In this document: piece after piece, positions 28,958-38,784 of the stretch
How the letters are laid out: every line of letters starts with the position of its first letter
Numbering within the stretch: position 1 is the first letter of the stretch
NCBI RefSeq assembly: GCF_003182485.1
Contig: NZ_QGTX01000001.1
Location: 4,550,001 to 4,614,000 of the forward strand
From: Geodermatophilus normandii
GTDB lineage: Bacteria > Actinomycetota > Actinomycetes > Mycobacteriales > Geodermatophilaceae
Direction: 5' to 3'
Length of the DNA stretch: 64,000 nucleotides
The notes under the pieces: generated by a model
Seen by the model: the letters and a program-made list of their open reading frames with translations, nothing else
Told to the model about the DNA's origin: nothing
Databases searched by the model: none
Translations under genes and position numbers: made by a program

Positions 28958-31045
28958 GTGCGCTACCCCGACGCCGAGAAGCTCGACCTGGTCGAGGACC
29001 TGCACGGCCACCGCGTGGCCGACCCCTACCGCTGGCTCGAGGACGCCGGCGACCCGCGCACGCAGGCGTGGACCGCCGCCGAGGACGCGCTGGCGGCCGA
29101 CGTCCTCGGCGCCCTCCCGCTGCGCGCCGACCTCGCCGCCCGGCTCGAGCGGCTCGTGCACGCCGGCGCGGTCGGCGTCCCCGTGCACCGCGGCGGCCGG
29201 GCGTTCTCCACCCGCCGCGACCCCGGCCAGGAGCACGCCGTCCTGCGGGTCCGCGAGCCCGACGGCAGCGTGCGGGTGCTGGTCGACCCGATGGCGGTCG
29301 ACCCCTCCGGGACCACGACGCTCGACGCCTGGTCGCCGTCGTGGGAGGGCGACCGCCTGGCCTACCAGCTGTCCACCGGCGGCGACGAGGAGTCGCGCCT
29401 CCACGTGCTCGACGTCGCCACCGGGGAGCAGCTCGACGGGCCGGTCGACCGCTGCCGCTACTCCCCGGTCGCCTGGCTGCCCGGCGGCGAGGAGGTCTTC
29501 TACGTCCGCCGCCTCGCGCCGGACCGGGTGCCGGCCGGCGAGGAGCAGTTCCACCGCCGGGTGTGGCGCCACCGGGTCGGCACCGACCCCGACGGCGACG
29601 TCCTCGTCCACGGCGAGGGTCTCGACCCCACCAACTACTACGGCGTGCGGGTCAGCGCCGACGGCCGCTGGCTGGCGGTGTCCGCCTCCGCCGGGACGGC
29701 CCCGCGCGACGACGTCTGGCTGGCCGACCTCGCCGGCGACGGCGCGCTCGAGGAGTTCCAGGTCGGTGTCGACGCGCAGACCGCCGCCTGGGTGGCCCGC
29801 GACGGCCGGCTGTGGCTGCTCAGCGACCGCGGCACCCCGCGCTGGCGGCTGGCCGTCGCCGACCCCGCCGACCCCGCGACCTGGCCGGCCGACGCGTGGA
29901 CCGACGTCGTCCCGCAGTCCGAGGACGGCGTGCTGTCCGACGTCGCGCTGGTCGACGGCGCCGACGGGTCGCTGCAGGTGCTCGCCGTCCACTCCGTCGA
30001 CGCCACCGACCGGCTCTCGGTGTGGGCCGCGGACGGCTCGGGCCGGCTGGCGGAGGTCACGGGCCTCGGCGTCGGCAGCGTCTCCGGCGTGAGCGCGCCG
30101 CCGGAGGGCGGGACGACGGCGTGGGTGGGGTACACCGACCACGCGACCCCGCCGTCGGTGCTGCGCTGGGACGCCGCCGAGCCGACGGCGCTGACCGAGG
30201 ACGAGCGCGCGCCCGTGGCCGGCGAGGTGCCGGAGCTGACCGTCGTCGAGACGCACGCCACCTCGCCCGACGGCACCCCGGTGCACCTGTTCGTCCTCTC
30301 GGCCACCGGCACCCCGGACACCCCCCGCCCCACCGTCCTCTACGGCTACGGCGGCTTCAACGTGGCACTGACACCGGGCTACTCGGCGCAGGCGCTGACC
30401 TGGGTCGCCGCCGGCGGCGTGTGGGCGGTGGCCAACCTGCGCGGCGGCTCCGAGCACGGCGAGGAGTGGCACCGCGCCGGCATGCGCGAGCGCAAGCAGA
30501 ACGTCTTCGACGACTTCGCCGCCGCCGCCGAGCACCTGGTCGCGGAGGGCTGGACGACGCACGCGCAGCTGGCGGTGATGGGCGGGTCCAACGGCGGCCT
30601 GCTCGTGGGCGCCACCCTCACCCAGCGGCCCGACCTCGCCGCCGGCGTCGTCTGCAGCGCCCCGCTGCTGGACATGGTCCGGTACGAGCGCTTCGGCCTG
30701 GGCCGCACCTGGAACGACGAGTACGGCACCGCCGACGACCCGGTCGAGCTCGGCTGGCTGCTGGGTTACTCGCCGTACCACGCCGTCCGCGAGGGCACCG
30801 CCTACCCTGCGACGCTGTTCACGACCTTCGAGTCCGACACCCGGGTCGACCCGCTGCACGCCCGCAAGCTCGCCGCCGCCCTGCAGGCCGCCACGAGCGC
30901 CGAGGCGCCCGTCGTCCTGCGGCGCGAGACGTCGGTCGGCCACGGCGCGCGCGCGGTCAGCCGCACGGTGGGGCTGGCCGCCGACCAGCTGGCCTTCCTC
31001 GCCGCCGCCACCGGTCTGTCCGGATGGGGCGTGCCGCCCGCCTGA
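28958..31045 (+). CDS. S9 prolyl oligopeptidase family serine peptidase
   Basis: A 695-residue prolyl oligopeptidase. The N-terminus [11 protein letters not shown] is the family mark, residues 60-400 form the beta-propeller, and the C-terminal alpha/beta hydrolase domain carries the nucleophile Ser in [12 protein letters not shown], Asp in [13 protein letters not shown] and His in [11 protein letters not shown]. Before the nucleophile come [14 protein letters not shown] and [14 protein letters not shown], the oxyanion region. It cleaves short peptides, usually after proline, in the cytoplasm. GTG 28958 is the start; the gene is divergent from the HNH gene with 121 bases between. Confidence 0.92.
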   Translation: MRYPDAEKLDLVEDLHGHRVADPYRWLEDAGDPRTQAWTAAEDALAADVLGALPLRADLAARLERLVHAGAVGVPVHRGGRAFSTRRDPGQEHAVLRVREPDGSVRVLVDPMAVDPSGTTTLDAWSPSWEGDRLAYQLSTGGDEESRLHVLDVATGEQLDGPVDRCRYSPVAWLPGGEEVFYVRRLAPDRVPAGEEQFHRRVWRHRVGTDPDGDVLVHGEGLDPTNYYGVRVSADGRWLAVSASAGTAPRDDVWLADLAGDGALEEFQVGVDAQTAAWVARDGRLWLLSDRGTPRWRLAVADPADPATWPADAWTDVVPQSEDGVLSDVALVDGADGSLQVLAVHSVDATDRLSVWAADGSGRLAEVTGLGVGSVSGVSAPPEGGTTAWVGYTDHATPPSVLRWDAAEPTALTEDERAPVAGEVPELTVVETHATSPDGTPVHLFVLSATGTPDTPRPTVLYGYGGFNVALTPGYSAQALTWVAAGGVWAVANLRGGSEHGEEWHRAGMRERKQNVFDDFAAAAEHLVAEGWTTHAQLAVMGGSNGGLLVGATLTQRPDLAAGVVCSAPLLDMVRYERFGLGRTWNDEYGTADDPVELGWLLGYSPYHAVREGTAYPATLFTTFESDTRVDPLHARKLAAALQAATSAEAPVVLRRETSVGHGARAVSRTVGLAADQLAFLAAATGLSGWGVPPA

Positions 31046-31077
31046 TCGGTCGCCCCGACCTGACACCATGGAGCGTG

Positions 31078-32139
31078 ATGACTGCTCCACCCTCCGTAGT
31101 GACAGCCGCCGCCGACACCGGCCTCGGCGGCGCCGCCCCCGCCTGCCTGTCGGACCCGACCACCCTGTGCGCCAAGGTCTACGAGCTGTCCGGCGTCGGG
31201 TGGCTGGCCACCAACGCCGAGGCGCTGATCGAGAAGCCGGCGAAGATCCTGCTGGTCGTCGTCGTGGCCTTCGTCGTCCGGCTGCTGCTGCACCGGGCGA
31301 TCCGGCGGCTCACCGACCGCACCGCGACCGGCTCGATGCCGACGATCCTCCGGCCGTGGCGCAACCGGGCCCGGGCCGCCGACCCCGACGGCGTGGAGAC
31401 GATCGCCCAGCGGCGCACGCAGCGGGCCGAGGCGATCGGGTCGGTGCTGCGCAGCATCGCGTCGTTCGTCGTCATGGGCATCGCCGTCGTGCTCGTGCTC
31501 GGCGAGCTCGGGGTCAACCTCGCGCCGATCATCGCCAGCGCCGGCGTCGTCGGCGTCGCCCTCGGCTTCGGCGCGCAGAACCTGGTCAAGGACTTCATCG
31601 CCGGGATCGGGATCATCCTGGAGGACCAGTACGGCGTCGGCGACGTCGTCGACCTGGGCGAGGCCAGCGGCACCGTCGAGGCGGTGGGCCTGCGGATCAC
31701 CCGGCTGCGCGACGTCAACGGCGTCGTCTGGTACGCCCGCAACGGCGAGATCCTGCGGGTCGGCAACAAGAGCCAGGGCTACGCGCAGGTGGTCATCGAC
31801 ATGCCCGTCGCGCACGACACCGACCTCGAGCGCTGCCGCCGGGTCATGCAGGAGGTGGCCGACGCCCTCTACGCCGAGGAGGACTGGGCGGGGGTCCTGC
31901 TGGCCGAGCCGGAGTCCCTGGGGGTCGAGCTGATCACCGCCGAGGGCGTCGCCATGCGGGTGCAGGTGCGCACCACCAACGCCGACCAGTGGCGGGTCGG
32001 GCGCGAGCTGCGGATGCGGCTGAAGGAGCGCTTCGCGGTCGAGGGCATCCGGACGCCGCCCCCGCTGGTCGGCGCGGTCAGCGGCGCGGCGGTCAACGGC
32101 GCGGCGGCCAACGGCGCGACGGCCAACGGCGCGCGATGA
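31078..32139 (+). CDS. Small-conductance mechanosensitive channel (MscS family)
   Basis: A 353-residue MscS-family protein. TM helices: [32 protein letters not shown], and the pore helix [20 protein letters not shown] with the Gly/Ala-packed pattern. After it come [20 protein letters not shown] and the beta domain [20 protein letters not shown]. It releases solutes on membrane tension. The C-terminus ends in an NGA-type tripeptide repeat ([17 protein letters not shown]), an odd low-complexity tail. Its TGA overlaps the ATG of the MFS gene. Confidence 0.9.
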   Translation: MTAPPSVVTAAADTGLGGAAPACLSDPTTLCAKVYELSGVGWLATNAEALIEKPAKILLVVVVAFVVRLLLHRAIRRLTDRTATGSMPTILRPWRNRARAADPDGVETIAQRRTQRAEAIGSVLRSIASFVVMGIAVVLVLGELGVNLAPIIASAGVVGVALGFGAQNLVKDFIAGIGIILEDQYGVGDVVDLGEASGTVEAVGLRITRLRDVNGVVWYARNGEILRVGNKSQGYAQVVIDMPVAHDTDLERCRRVMQEVADALYAEEDWAGVLLAEPESLGVELITAEGVAMRVQVRTTNADQWRVGRELRMRLKERFAVEGIRTPPPLVGAVSGAAVNGAAANGATANGAR

Positions 32140-33443
32140 GCCGTGCGGCGACCCCGGGCGGGGCTCCTCGCCCGGCGACCTTCCGGGACGTCTTCGCCGT
32201 CCGCGAGTTCCGCCCGCTCTTCGGCACCTACACGCTGTCGACCGTCGGCGACGAGCTCGCCCGGGTCGCCCTGACCGTCCTCGTCTACCAGCGCACCGAC
32301 TCACCGCTGCTGGCCGCGTTCACCTTCGCGCTGGGCTTCCTCCCGTGGGCGCTCGGCGGGCCGGTGCTCGCCACGATCGCCGACCGCTTCCCGCGGCACC
32401 GGGTCCTCATCGCCAGCGACGTGGTCCGCGCCGTCCTGGTCGCCGGGATGGCCGTCCCCGGGACGCCCCTGGCCGTGCTGCTGGCGCTGCTGTTGCTGGT
32501 CTCGCTGTGCGCACCGCCGTTCGAGTCGGCCCGCTCGGCGCTCATGGCCGACGTCCTGGAGGGCGAGCGGTACGCCGTCGCCACCTCGCTGACCAACGTC
32601 AGCCTGCAGATGGCCCAGGTCGTCGGGTTCCTCGCCGCGGGCGGGCTGGTCACCGTGCTCAGCCCCTCCGTCGTGCTGCTCGCCGACGCGGCCACCTTCG
32701 CCGTCTCCGCCGTCTGGCTCACCGCCGGGCTGCAGCGCAGGCCCGCGCCCACCGACGGCGTTCCCGAGCCGTCGTCGGTGTGGCGGGAGGCCGGCGAGGG
32801 GCTGCGGCTGATCGGCGGCAGCCCGCGGCTGCTGGCGATCATCGCGCTCCTGTGGATCGGCACCCTGTTCACCAACGCCGCCGAGGGCATCGCCGCCCCG
32901 CTCACCGACGAGATCGGCGAGCGGGCCGTCCAGGTCGGCGTGCTGCTCGCCGCCCAGCCCCTCGGGATGACCGTCGGCGGCCTGGTGCTCGCCCGGTTGC
33001 TGGGGACGGCGCGCAGCGACCGGCTGATGCCGCTGCTGGTGGGCCTGTCGCTGGGGCCGGTGCTGCTGGCCGGGCTGGTCGCCATGAGCGCCGGACCGGG
33101 GCGCGTCGCGTACGCGCTCGTCGTCGCGCTGATGTTCGTGTCCGGGCTCGGCGCCTCCTGGAGCATCCCGCTCAACGTGGCCTTCGTGCAGGCGGTGCCG
33201 CCGGCCTTCCGCGGACGCGCCTTCGGCGTCGCGGTCAGCGGGCTCTACGGCATCCAGGGCGTCGGTGCCCTGGCGGCCGGGCTGGCCGCGGAGGGGCTGG
33301 CGCCGAGCGCCGTCGTCGCGCTGGCCGGCGGGATCGGCCTGGTCGCGGTCGTGCCGCCGCTGCTCGCCTACGGGCGGACGAGGGTCGCCTCTGGGGGCGA
33401 CGTGGCGCAGGACCGCCCGGCTGCGGGACCATCGGTGTCATGA
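32136..33443 (+). CDS. MFS transporter (MFS_3/EntS-like)
   Basis: A 435-residue, 12-helix major facilitator protein of the MFS_3 type. Marks: [27 protein letters not shown]-type loop [35 protein letters not shown], and the C-terminal [19 protein letters not shown]. Such proteins export siderophores or drugs; the substrate cannot be told. It overlaps mscS upstream and glbO downstream (both ATGA), so the three are one translationally coupled unit. Confidence 0.88.
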   Translation: MSRAATPGGAPRPATFRDVFAVREFRPLFGTYTLSTVGDELARVALTVLVYQRTDSPLLAAFTFALGFLPWALGGPVLATIADRFPRHRVLIASDVVRAVLVAGMAVPGTPLAVLLALLLLVSLCAPPFESARSALMADVLEGERYAVATSLTNVSLQMAQVVGFLAAGGLVTVLSPSVVLLADAATFAVSAVWLTAGLQRRPAPTDGVPEPSSVWREAGEGLRLIGGSPRLLAIIALLWIGTLFTNAAEGIAAPLTDEIGERAVQVGVLLAAQPLGMTVGGLVLARLLGTARSDRLMPLLVGLSLGPVLLAGLVAMSAGPGRVAYALVVALMFVSGLGASWSIPLNVAFVQAVPPAFRGRAFGVAVSGLYGIQGVGALAAGLAAEGLAPSAVVALAGGIGLVAVVPPLLAYGRTRVASGGDVAQDRPAAGPSVS

Positions 33444-33838
33444 GCGAGGCGAGCCGGTCCCTGCCCTCGGCGCGGACCTTCTACGACGAGGTCGGCGGCG
33501 AGCCGACCTTCCGTCGGCTCGTCGCCCGCTTCTACGCCGGCGTCAGGGCCGACCCGGTGCTCGCGCCGCTCTACCCGCAGGACGACTGGGAGGGCGCCGA
33601 GACCCGCCTGCGCCGCTTCCTCGAGCAGTACTGGGGCGGCCCGACCACGTACTCGCAGGAGCGCGGGCACCCGCGCCTGCGGATGCGGCACGCCCCCTTC
33701 GCGATCGGCGAGGCCGAGCGCGACGCGTGGCTGCGGCACATGCGCGACGCCGTCGACAGCCTCGAGCTCCCCGCCGAGCAGGACGACACCCTGTGGGCCT
33801 ACCTGACGATGGCCGCCCGCAGCATGCAGAACCGGTAA
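33440..33838 (+). CDS. glbO: Group II truncated hemoglobin (GlbO)
   Basis: A 132-residue truncated globin of group [23 protein letters not shown] holds helix B with its Tyr, [24 protein letters not shown] the CD/E region, [19 protein letters not shown] the proximal His (F8) and [13 protein letters not shown] the G8-Trp helix. It binds oxygen or NO and may detoxify NO or peroxide. The gene corresponds to Rv2470 by neighbourhood. Coupling to an MFS transporter and MscS is unusual. Confidence 0.92.
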   Translation: MSEASRSLPSARTFYDEVGGEPTFRRLVARFYAGVRADPVLAPLYPQDDWEGAETRLRRFLEQYWGGPTTYSQERGHPRLRMRHAPFAIGEAERDAWLRHMRDAVDSLELPAEQDDTLWAYLTMAARSMQNR

Positions 33839-33905
33839 GGACCCCCTGAAGGACCCCTCGCCCCCCGCCACTCGCACGCTCGTGGCGGGCCCCTGCGAGG
33901 GGCCA
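33839..33905. repeat. 3'-end hairpin repeat, family A copy 4
   Basis: Follows the glbO stop: a first ggacccc then ctgaaggacccctcgc, inner stem CCCGCCA/TGGCGGG around an actcgcacgctcg-type loop, outer stem CCCCTCGC/GCGAGGGG. The doubled GGACCCC looks like a small duplication. It separates glbO from the alpha-glucosidase gene. Confidence 0.7.
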
Positions 33906-33922
33906 CCGAGACAAGGAGCCCG

Positions 33923-35515
33923 GTGAGTTCCCTCACCCCTGTCCGCCCGTTCCGCCGCACCGACGCCGACTGGTGGCGGGACGCGGTCTTCTACCAGGTC
34001 TACATCCGCAGCTTCGCCGACGGCAGCGGCGACGGCGTCGGCGACCTCGCCGGCATCCGCGCCCGCCTGCCGCACCTGGTCGACCTCGGCGTCGACGCGC
34101 TGTGGATCACGCCCTTCTACCCCTCCCCCATGGCCGACCACGGCTACGACGTCGCCGACCCGCGCGACGTCGAGCCGGTCTTCGGCGACCTCGCCGGGTT
34201 CGACGCGCTGCTGGCCGAGGCGCACGCCGCCGGCATCCGGGTGACCGTCGACCTGGTGCCCAACCACACCTCCGACCGGCACGCGTGGTTCGCCGAGGCG
34301 CTGGCCTCCCCGCCCGGCTCGGCCGCCCGCGCCCGGTACCTGTTCCGCGACGGCCGCGGGCCCGGCGGCGCCGAGCCGCCCAACAACTGGCCCTCGGTCT
34401 TCGGCGGCCCGGCGTGGACCCGGGTGCCCGACGGCCAGTGGTACCTGCACCTCTTCGCCCCCGAGCAGCCCGACCTCGACTTCACGAACCCCGAGGTCCT
34501 CGACGACCTCGAGACGACGATGCGCTTCTGGCTCGACCGCGGCGTCGACGGTTTCCGCATCGACGTCGCGCACGGCATGGCCAAGCCCGAGGGCCTGCCG
34601 GACATGCAGCCGATGGAGGACACCGGCCTGCTCGCCGACCACGGCCCCGGGGACCTGCGCTTCGACTCCGACGGCGTCCACGAGGTGCACCGGCGGGTGC
34701 GCGCGGTGCTCGACGCGCACCCCGGCTCGATGGCCGTCGGCGAGGTCTGGGTGTCCGACGACGACCGGCTGGCGCGCTACCTGCGCCCCGACGAGCTGCA
34801 GCTGGCGTTCAACTTCAAGCTGCTGACCGCCGAGTGGACCGTCGAGGACCTGCGCGACGCCGTCGTCCACTCGCTGGCCACCGTCGCCGACGTGCCGGCG
34901 CCGGCCTGCTGGGTGCTGTCCAACCACGACCGGCCCCGGCACGTCACCCGCTACGGCGGCGGCGAGCTCGGCACCCGGCGGGCGCGCGCGGCGGCGCTGC
35001 TGCAGCTCGCCCTCCCCGGAGCCGCCTACGTCTACAACGGCGACGAGCTCGGCATGCCCGACGTCGACCTGCCCGACGACGCCCTGCAGGACCCGATCTG
35101 GGAGCGCTCCGGGCACACCGAGCGCGGCCGCGACGCCTGCCGGATCCCGGTGCCGTGGTCGGGCGACGCTCCCTCCTACGGCTTCTCCGCGCGGCAGGAG
35201 ACCTGGCTGCCGATGCCCGGGGGCTGGGGGCCGCTGACCGCCGAGGCGCAGGCCGCCGACCCGTCGTCGACCCTGTCCCTGTACCGGGCCGCGCTCGCCC
35301 TGCGGGCCTCCTCGCCGGCGTTCTCCGGCGAGTCGCTGGAGTGGCTGCCGGCCCCGGAGGGGTGCCTGGCCTTCCGCCGTCCCGGCGGCCTGGTGTGCCT
35401 GCTCAACCTCTCGCGCGAGGCCGTCCCGCTGCCCGAGGGACGGGTCCTGCTGGCCAGCGACGACGTCGCCGGCGGAGCCCTCCCCGTCGACGCGGCGGTG
35501 TGGCTGCAGGCGTAG
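33923..35515 (+). CDS. aglA: GH13 alpha-glucosidase
   Basis: A 530-residue alpha-amylase-family (GH13) enzyme of the alpha-glucosidase type. Conserved regions: WWRDAVFYQVYIRSFAD, VDLVPNHTS (region I), GFRIDVAHGM with nucleophile Asp (II), GEVWVSD with acid/base Glu (III) and LSNHDRPR with the stabilising Asp (IV). It hydrolyses alpha-1,4 glucosidic ends of malto-oligosaccharides or related sugars in the cytoplasm (no signal peptide). GTG 33923 follows AAGGAG. It corresponds to the M. tuberculosis aglA position (Rv2471). Confidence 0.9.
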   Translation: MSSLTPVRPFRRTDADWWRDAVFYQVYIRSFADGSGDGVGDLAGIRARLPHLVDLGVDALWITPFYPSPMADHGYDVADPRDVEPVFGDLAGFDALLAEAHAAGIRVTVDLVPNHTSDRHAWFAEALASPPGSAARARYLFRDGRGPGGAEPPNNWPSVFGGPAWTRVPDGQWYLHLFAPEQPDLDFTNPEVLDDLETTMRFWLDRGVDGFRIDVAHGMAKPEGLPDMQPMEDTGLLADHGPGDLRFDSDGVHEVHRRVRAVLDAHPGSMAVGEVWVSDDDRLARYLRPDELQLAFNFKLLTAEWTVEDLRDAVVHSLATVADVPAPACWVLSNHDRPRHVTRYGGGELGTRRARAAALLQLALPGAAYVYNGDELGMPDVDLPDDALQDPIWERSGHTERGRDACRIPVPWSGDAPSYGFSARQETWLPMPGGWGPLTAEAQAADPSSTLSLYRAALALRASSPAFSGESLEWLPAPEGCLAFRRPGGLVCLLNLSREAVPLPEGRVLLASDDVAGGALPVDAAVWLQA

Positions 35516-35664
35516 TCGCGGCGGCTCCGGCGTCCCCGCGTTCGGGAGGCGCCGGGACCCAGCGCGGGTAGCATCCGTTCCGTAACGAGGCGTCACGGGG
35601 GACGCTCCACACGGTCGACCGACCCGCCGTCGGGGACCCACTCTCCGGGGAGGCTCGCCCGCCC

Positions 35665-37200
35665 ATGGCGCTGCTGCAGGTCGAGGGGCTGACGAAGTCG
35701 TTCGGGGCCCGGCGCGTCCTGCGGGACGTCTCCTTCGCCCTCGACGAGGGCGAGATCGTCGGGCTGGTCGGCACCAACGGCGCGGGCAAGTCGACGCTCG
35801 GGGACATCGTGGCCGGCATCACCGCGGCCGACTCCGGGCTCATGGCGCTGCAGGGCCACCCGTACGCGCCGCTGTCGACGGAGGACGCCCGCCACCTCGG
35901 GGTCGGCGTCGTCGAGCAGCTCGTCCACATCGACCCGGGCCTGACCGTCGCGCAGGCGGTCTTCCGCGGCACGGCGCAGGCCGGGCGGCCGCAGGAGGAG
36001 CTGCGCCGGCAGGCCCAGGTGCTCCTCGCCGAGGTGGCGCTCGACGTCGACCCGGACACGCTCGTCGGCGACCTGCCGCACTTCGTGCACGGCCTGGTCG
36101 AGACCGCCCGCGTGCTCGCCGAGGACACCCGCCTGGTCGTGCTCGACGAGGTGTCCGCGCCGCTGCTGCCCTCGGAGGTCACCAGCCTGCACTCCGTCGC
36201 CGGGCGGCTGAGCCGCCAGGGCCGCGGCGTGCTCTACATCAGCCACCGGCTGCCCGAGATGCTCGAGGTGGTCGACCGGGTGCTGGTGCTGCGCGACGGC
36301 CGGATCGCCCTCGACTGCCCGAGCGCGCAGATGGACCCCGTCCGGCTGGCCGCGGAGACCGTGGGCGAGCCGGTGACGCCCCCGCCGCCGCGGGTCGCGT
36401 CGGTCCCCGCACCCGTGCAGGCCGACGCCGCCCCGGCGCGCACCACGCCGCGGCCGGCCGCCTCCGACGAGGTCGCGCTGCGGGTCCGCAACCTGCGGGT
36501 GCCCGGCGCGGTCGAGGGCGTCGACCTGCTGCTGCGCCGCGGCGAGGTGATCGGGCTGACCGGGCACCGCTCCTCCGGGGTCCGCGAGATCGCCGGCGCC
36601 CTGTCCGGCGAGCTGCCGGCCATCACCGACGAGCTCCTGCTGCACGGCGAGCAGCGCTCGCTCGGGTGCACCGACGACGGCTCGCTCGCGCTGCCGGTGT
36701 ACCGCCCCGACGAGGACGCCTACGGGGTCGACCCCGGCGAGACGATCGCCCGCACCCTCACCCAGGAGGCCTGGGGCACGCTCACCGACCTGCGCCGGGA
36801 GATCGCCACGCTGCGTGGCGTCATCCGCACCGTGCACCAGATGGACGTCAAGACGATGAGCATCCGCACCGTCTTCGGCGCGCTGTCCGGCGGGGACCAG
36901 CACAAGCTCGCGCTCGCCCGGTGGATGTCGTCCTCACCGCGCGACGTCGTCGTCCTGCACGAGCCCACCCGCGGCCTGGACGTCCGGGCCCGCCGGCAGG
37001 TCCGCCGCATGCTCGACGAGGCGACGGAGCACGGGACCTCGGTCGTCGTGGTCTCGGTGGACCCCGACGAGCTGGCCGAGTGCTGCGACCGCGTCGGCAT
37101 CGTGGCCGACGGCCGGGTGGCGCGGTGGATCGACACCGGCGAGCTCGCCGTCGACGCGGTGCGCGAGCGCATCGTCGAGGCCGCCACCGCGGCTGCCTGA
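35665..37200 (+). CDS. Orphan double ABC ATPase (RbsA/MglA-like sugar type)
   Basis: A 511-residue protein with two ABC domains, as in ribose/galactose importer ATPases. Domain 1 has a good Walker A (GTNGAGKST), but its signature is lost (LPHFVHGLVETARVL) and Walker B is LVVLDEVS. Domain 2 has a degenerate Walker A (GHRSSGVREI, normal for this group) but a good signature (LSGGDQHKLALARW) and LHEPTRGLDV. The composite site is therefore reduced to one good combination. No permease or sugar-binding protein is next to it, so its partner is elsewhere or it has a non-transport role. A family A hairpin follows the stop. Confidence 0.82.
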   Translation: MALLQVEGLTKSFGARRVLRDVSFALDEGEIVGLVGTNGAGKSTLGDIVAGITAADSGLMALQGHPYAPLSTEDARHLGVGVVEQLVHIDPGLTVAQAVFRGTAQAGRPQEELRRQAQVLLAEVALDVDPDTLVGDLPHFVHGLVETARVLAEDTRLVVLDEVSAPLLPSEVTSLHSVAGRLSRQGRGVLYISHRLPEMLEVVDRVLVLRDGRIALDCPSAQMDPVRLAAETVGEPVTPPPPRVASVPAPVQADAAPARTTPRPAASDEVALRVRNLRVPGAVEGVDLLLRRGEVIGLTGHRSSGVREIAGALSGELPAITDELLLHGEQRSLGCTDDGSLALPVYRPDEDAYGVDPGETIARTLTQEAWGTLTDLRREIATLRGVIRTVHQMDVKTMSIRTVFGALSGGDQHKLALARWMSSSPRDVVVLHEPTRGLDVRARRQVRRMLDEATEHGTSVVVVSVDPDELAECCDRVGIVADGRVARWIDTGELAVDAVRERIVEAATAAA

Positions 37201-37201
37201 C

Positions 37202-37259
37202 GAAGGACCCCGTCCTCCCCACCCTTCGCGAGCTCAGGGCGGGACCCGGGACGGGGCCG
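37202..37259. repeat. 3'-end hairpin repeat, family A copy 5
   Basis: A 58-base unit identical base for base to 17232-17289, two bases after the stop codon of the ABC ATPase gene. Same two-tier stem. The two copies are 20 kb apart. Confidence 0.8.
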
Positions 37260-37303
37260 GGCCGGCACCCTCCCCGACCCCCGTCCGGGTCGGGTGCCGG
37301 CCC
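37259..37303. terminator. Hairpin between convergent ABC ATPase and roadblock genes
   Basis: Stem gggccggcacc (37259-37269) with ggtgccggccc (37293-37303), enclosing a second pairing cgaccc/gggtcg. It adjoins the family A repeat, giving two hairpins in a row between convergent genes. Confidence 0.65.
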
Positions 37304-37319
37304 GCCTGTCCGCGCGGCG

Positions 37320-37688
37320 TCAGACGGCGACGGTGCTGGCGACCGCCCGCAGCTTGTGCCGCGCGAGCGCCAGGTTGGCGGTCACGCGGTTGAGCACGAG
37401 GTAGATGAACAGGCCGGAGTTGCCCTGGCCCTTGAGCACGTTGATCAGGTGGTACTGGCTGCCCAGCGTGATGAGGATGTCCTCGACCTCGTCCTTGAGC
37501 TCGAGGTCGCTGATCGTGCGCAGCTTGGCGCGCACCACGTTGGAGTTGCCTGCGGCCGCCACGTTGAGGTCGAAGCCGGGGGTGCCGCCGGCCGCGAGGG
37601 CCATGCCGCTGTCGATGTCCACGATCGCGGCGCCGTTGGCGCCCTCGATCGCGAGCAGGTCGGCGATCACGTTGTCGAGCGTTGCCAC
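37320..37688 (-). CDS. Roadblock/LC7-domain protein
   Basis: A 122-residue roadblock/LC7 protein: TLDNVIADLLAIEGANGAAI, GMALAAGG, VVRAKLRTISDLELKDEVED, ILITLGSQYHLINVLKGQG and LFIYLVLNRVTANLALARHK. GTG 37688 follows AGGAG. The open frame continues far upstream with a Pro/Ala-rich stretch ending ETTGAPSV, so a longer form with a disordered N-terminus is possible. Roadblock proteins often act as regulators of Ras-like GTPases; no GTPase or conservon partner is adjacent, so it is solitary here. Function unknown. Confidence 0.8.
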   Translation of the reverse strand: MATLDNVIADLLAIEGANGAAIVDIDSGMALAAGGTPGFDLNVAAAGNSNVVRAKLRTISDLELKDEVEDILITLGSQYHLINVLKGQGNSGLFIYLVLNRVTANLALARHKLRAVASTVAV

Positions 37689-38220
37689 GGATGGGGCTCC
37701 TGTCGTCTCGAGAGGGGGACGCAGCGGGGTGCTGCGCACCGGGTCGGGAGACCCGGCTCGGCCGGAGGGACCGGACGTCTGCTGAGGCAGGGCGCCGGCG
37801 GGCGCAGGGGCCGCCGGAACGTCCTGCGCGCTCCCGGCCGGCGCCGGGTGCGGAGCCCGCGGCGGGACCGCGTGGTGGTCGACGGCGGACTGCGGGGCGG
37901 GGCGGGCCGGTGCTCCGGCGCCCGCGGCCGCTCCCGGAGGAGCTCCTGCGGCTCGTGGCGCCCCCACTGCCACAGCGACGCCCACCACCCGGTTGCCATG
38001 CTCCCGTCCCGCCCTGTTCCCGCGTCCGCCGACGGCCTCAGCGACCCCAGACAACACGGCCCCGGCAGGCCCGGCAAACCGGCGGGCGTCTCTGCAGGTG
38101 AGCGCGCCGACACCGTCGGCAACCGTCGGGAGAGGCCACCGGGCCCCCTCCCCCGGCCGCTCCGGTACCTTCCGCGGGAACCGCGCGGGCCCGCCCCGCC
38201 GCCTCTCGCAAGGAGTCACC
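37689..38220. other. Long gap between roadblock gene and bioY
   Basis: No independent gene is convincing. On the minus strand an open Pro/Ala-rich frame runs in phase into the roadblock gene and may be its N-terminal extension. On the plus strand the last bases contain gcaaggagtcacc, the ribosome site of bioY, so the biotin operon promoter should lie in the right half. Confidence 0.45.
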
Positions 38221-38784
38221 GTGAAGACCCGGGACCTCGCCTACGTCGCCCTCTTCGCCGCCGTCATCGCGGTGCTGGGGACCCTGCCGGCGATCACCGT
38301 CGGGGCCGTGCCGATCACCGCCCAGACCCTCGGTGTGATGCTGGCCGGCAGCGTCCTGGGCGCCCGCCGGGGCTCCCTCGCCGTGCTGCTGTTCCTCGTC
38401 CTGGTGGCCGTGGGGTTGCCGCTGCTGGCCAGCGGTGCCGGGGGCCTGGCCCCGTTCGTCGGCGCCTCGGCCGGCTACCTCTACAGCTGGCCGCTGGCCG
38501 CGTTCGTCATCGGCTGGCTGACCGAGCGCTCGTGGGACCGCTACGACGTGCTGCGCGGCACCCTGGTCAACGTCGTCGGCGGCATCGTCGTCGTCTACGC
38601 GATCGGCGTCCCGGTGCTGAAGGCGGTCGCGGGCCTGGACTGGGGCACCGCGTTGTGGACCGGCGCCGCCGTGTTCCTCCCCGGCGACCTGTTCAAGGCC
38701 GTCGTCGCGGCGGCCATCGCCGACGTCGTCCGGCGCAGCTACCCGGTCATCGACCGTCCCCGCCGGGCCGCCGGCAGCCGGTGA
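38221..38784 (+). CDS. bioY: Biotin transporter substrate-binding subunit BioY
   Basis: A 187-residue ECF-transporter S component for biotin. Six helices; marks are GAVPITAQTLGVMLAGSVLGARRG and GGAGG-type segment ASGAGGLAPFVGASAGYLYSWP, FVIGWL, and AVFLPGDLFKAVVAAAIA near the end. GTG 38221 follows AAGGAG by six bases. Its TGA overlaps the GTG of bioM. First gene of a four-gene overlapping operon. Confidence 0.93.
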   Translation: MKTRDLAYVALFAAVIAVLGTLPAITVGAVPITAQTLGVMLAGSVLGARRGSLAVLLFLVLVAVGLPLLASGAGGLAPFVGASAGYLYSWPLAAFVIGWLTERSWDRYDVLRGTLVNVVGGIVVVYAIGVPVLKAVAGLDWGTALWTGAAVFLPGDLFKAVVAAAIADVVRRSYPVIDRPRRAAGSR

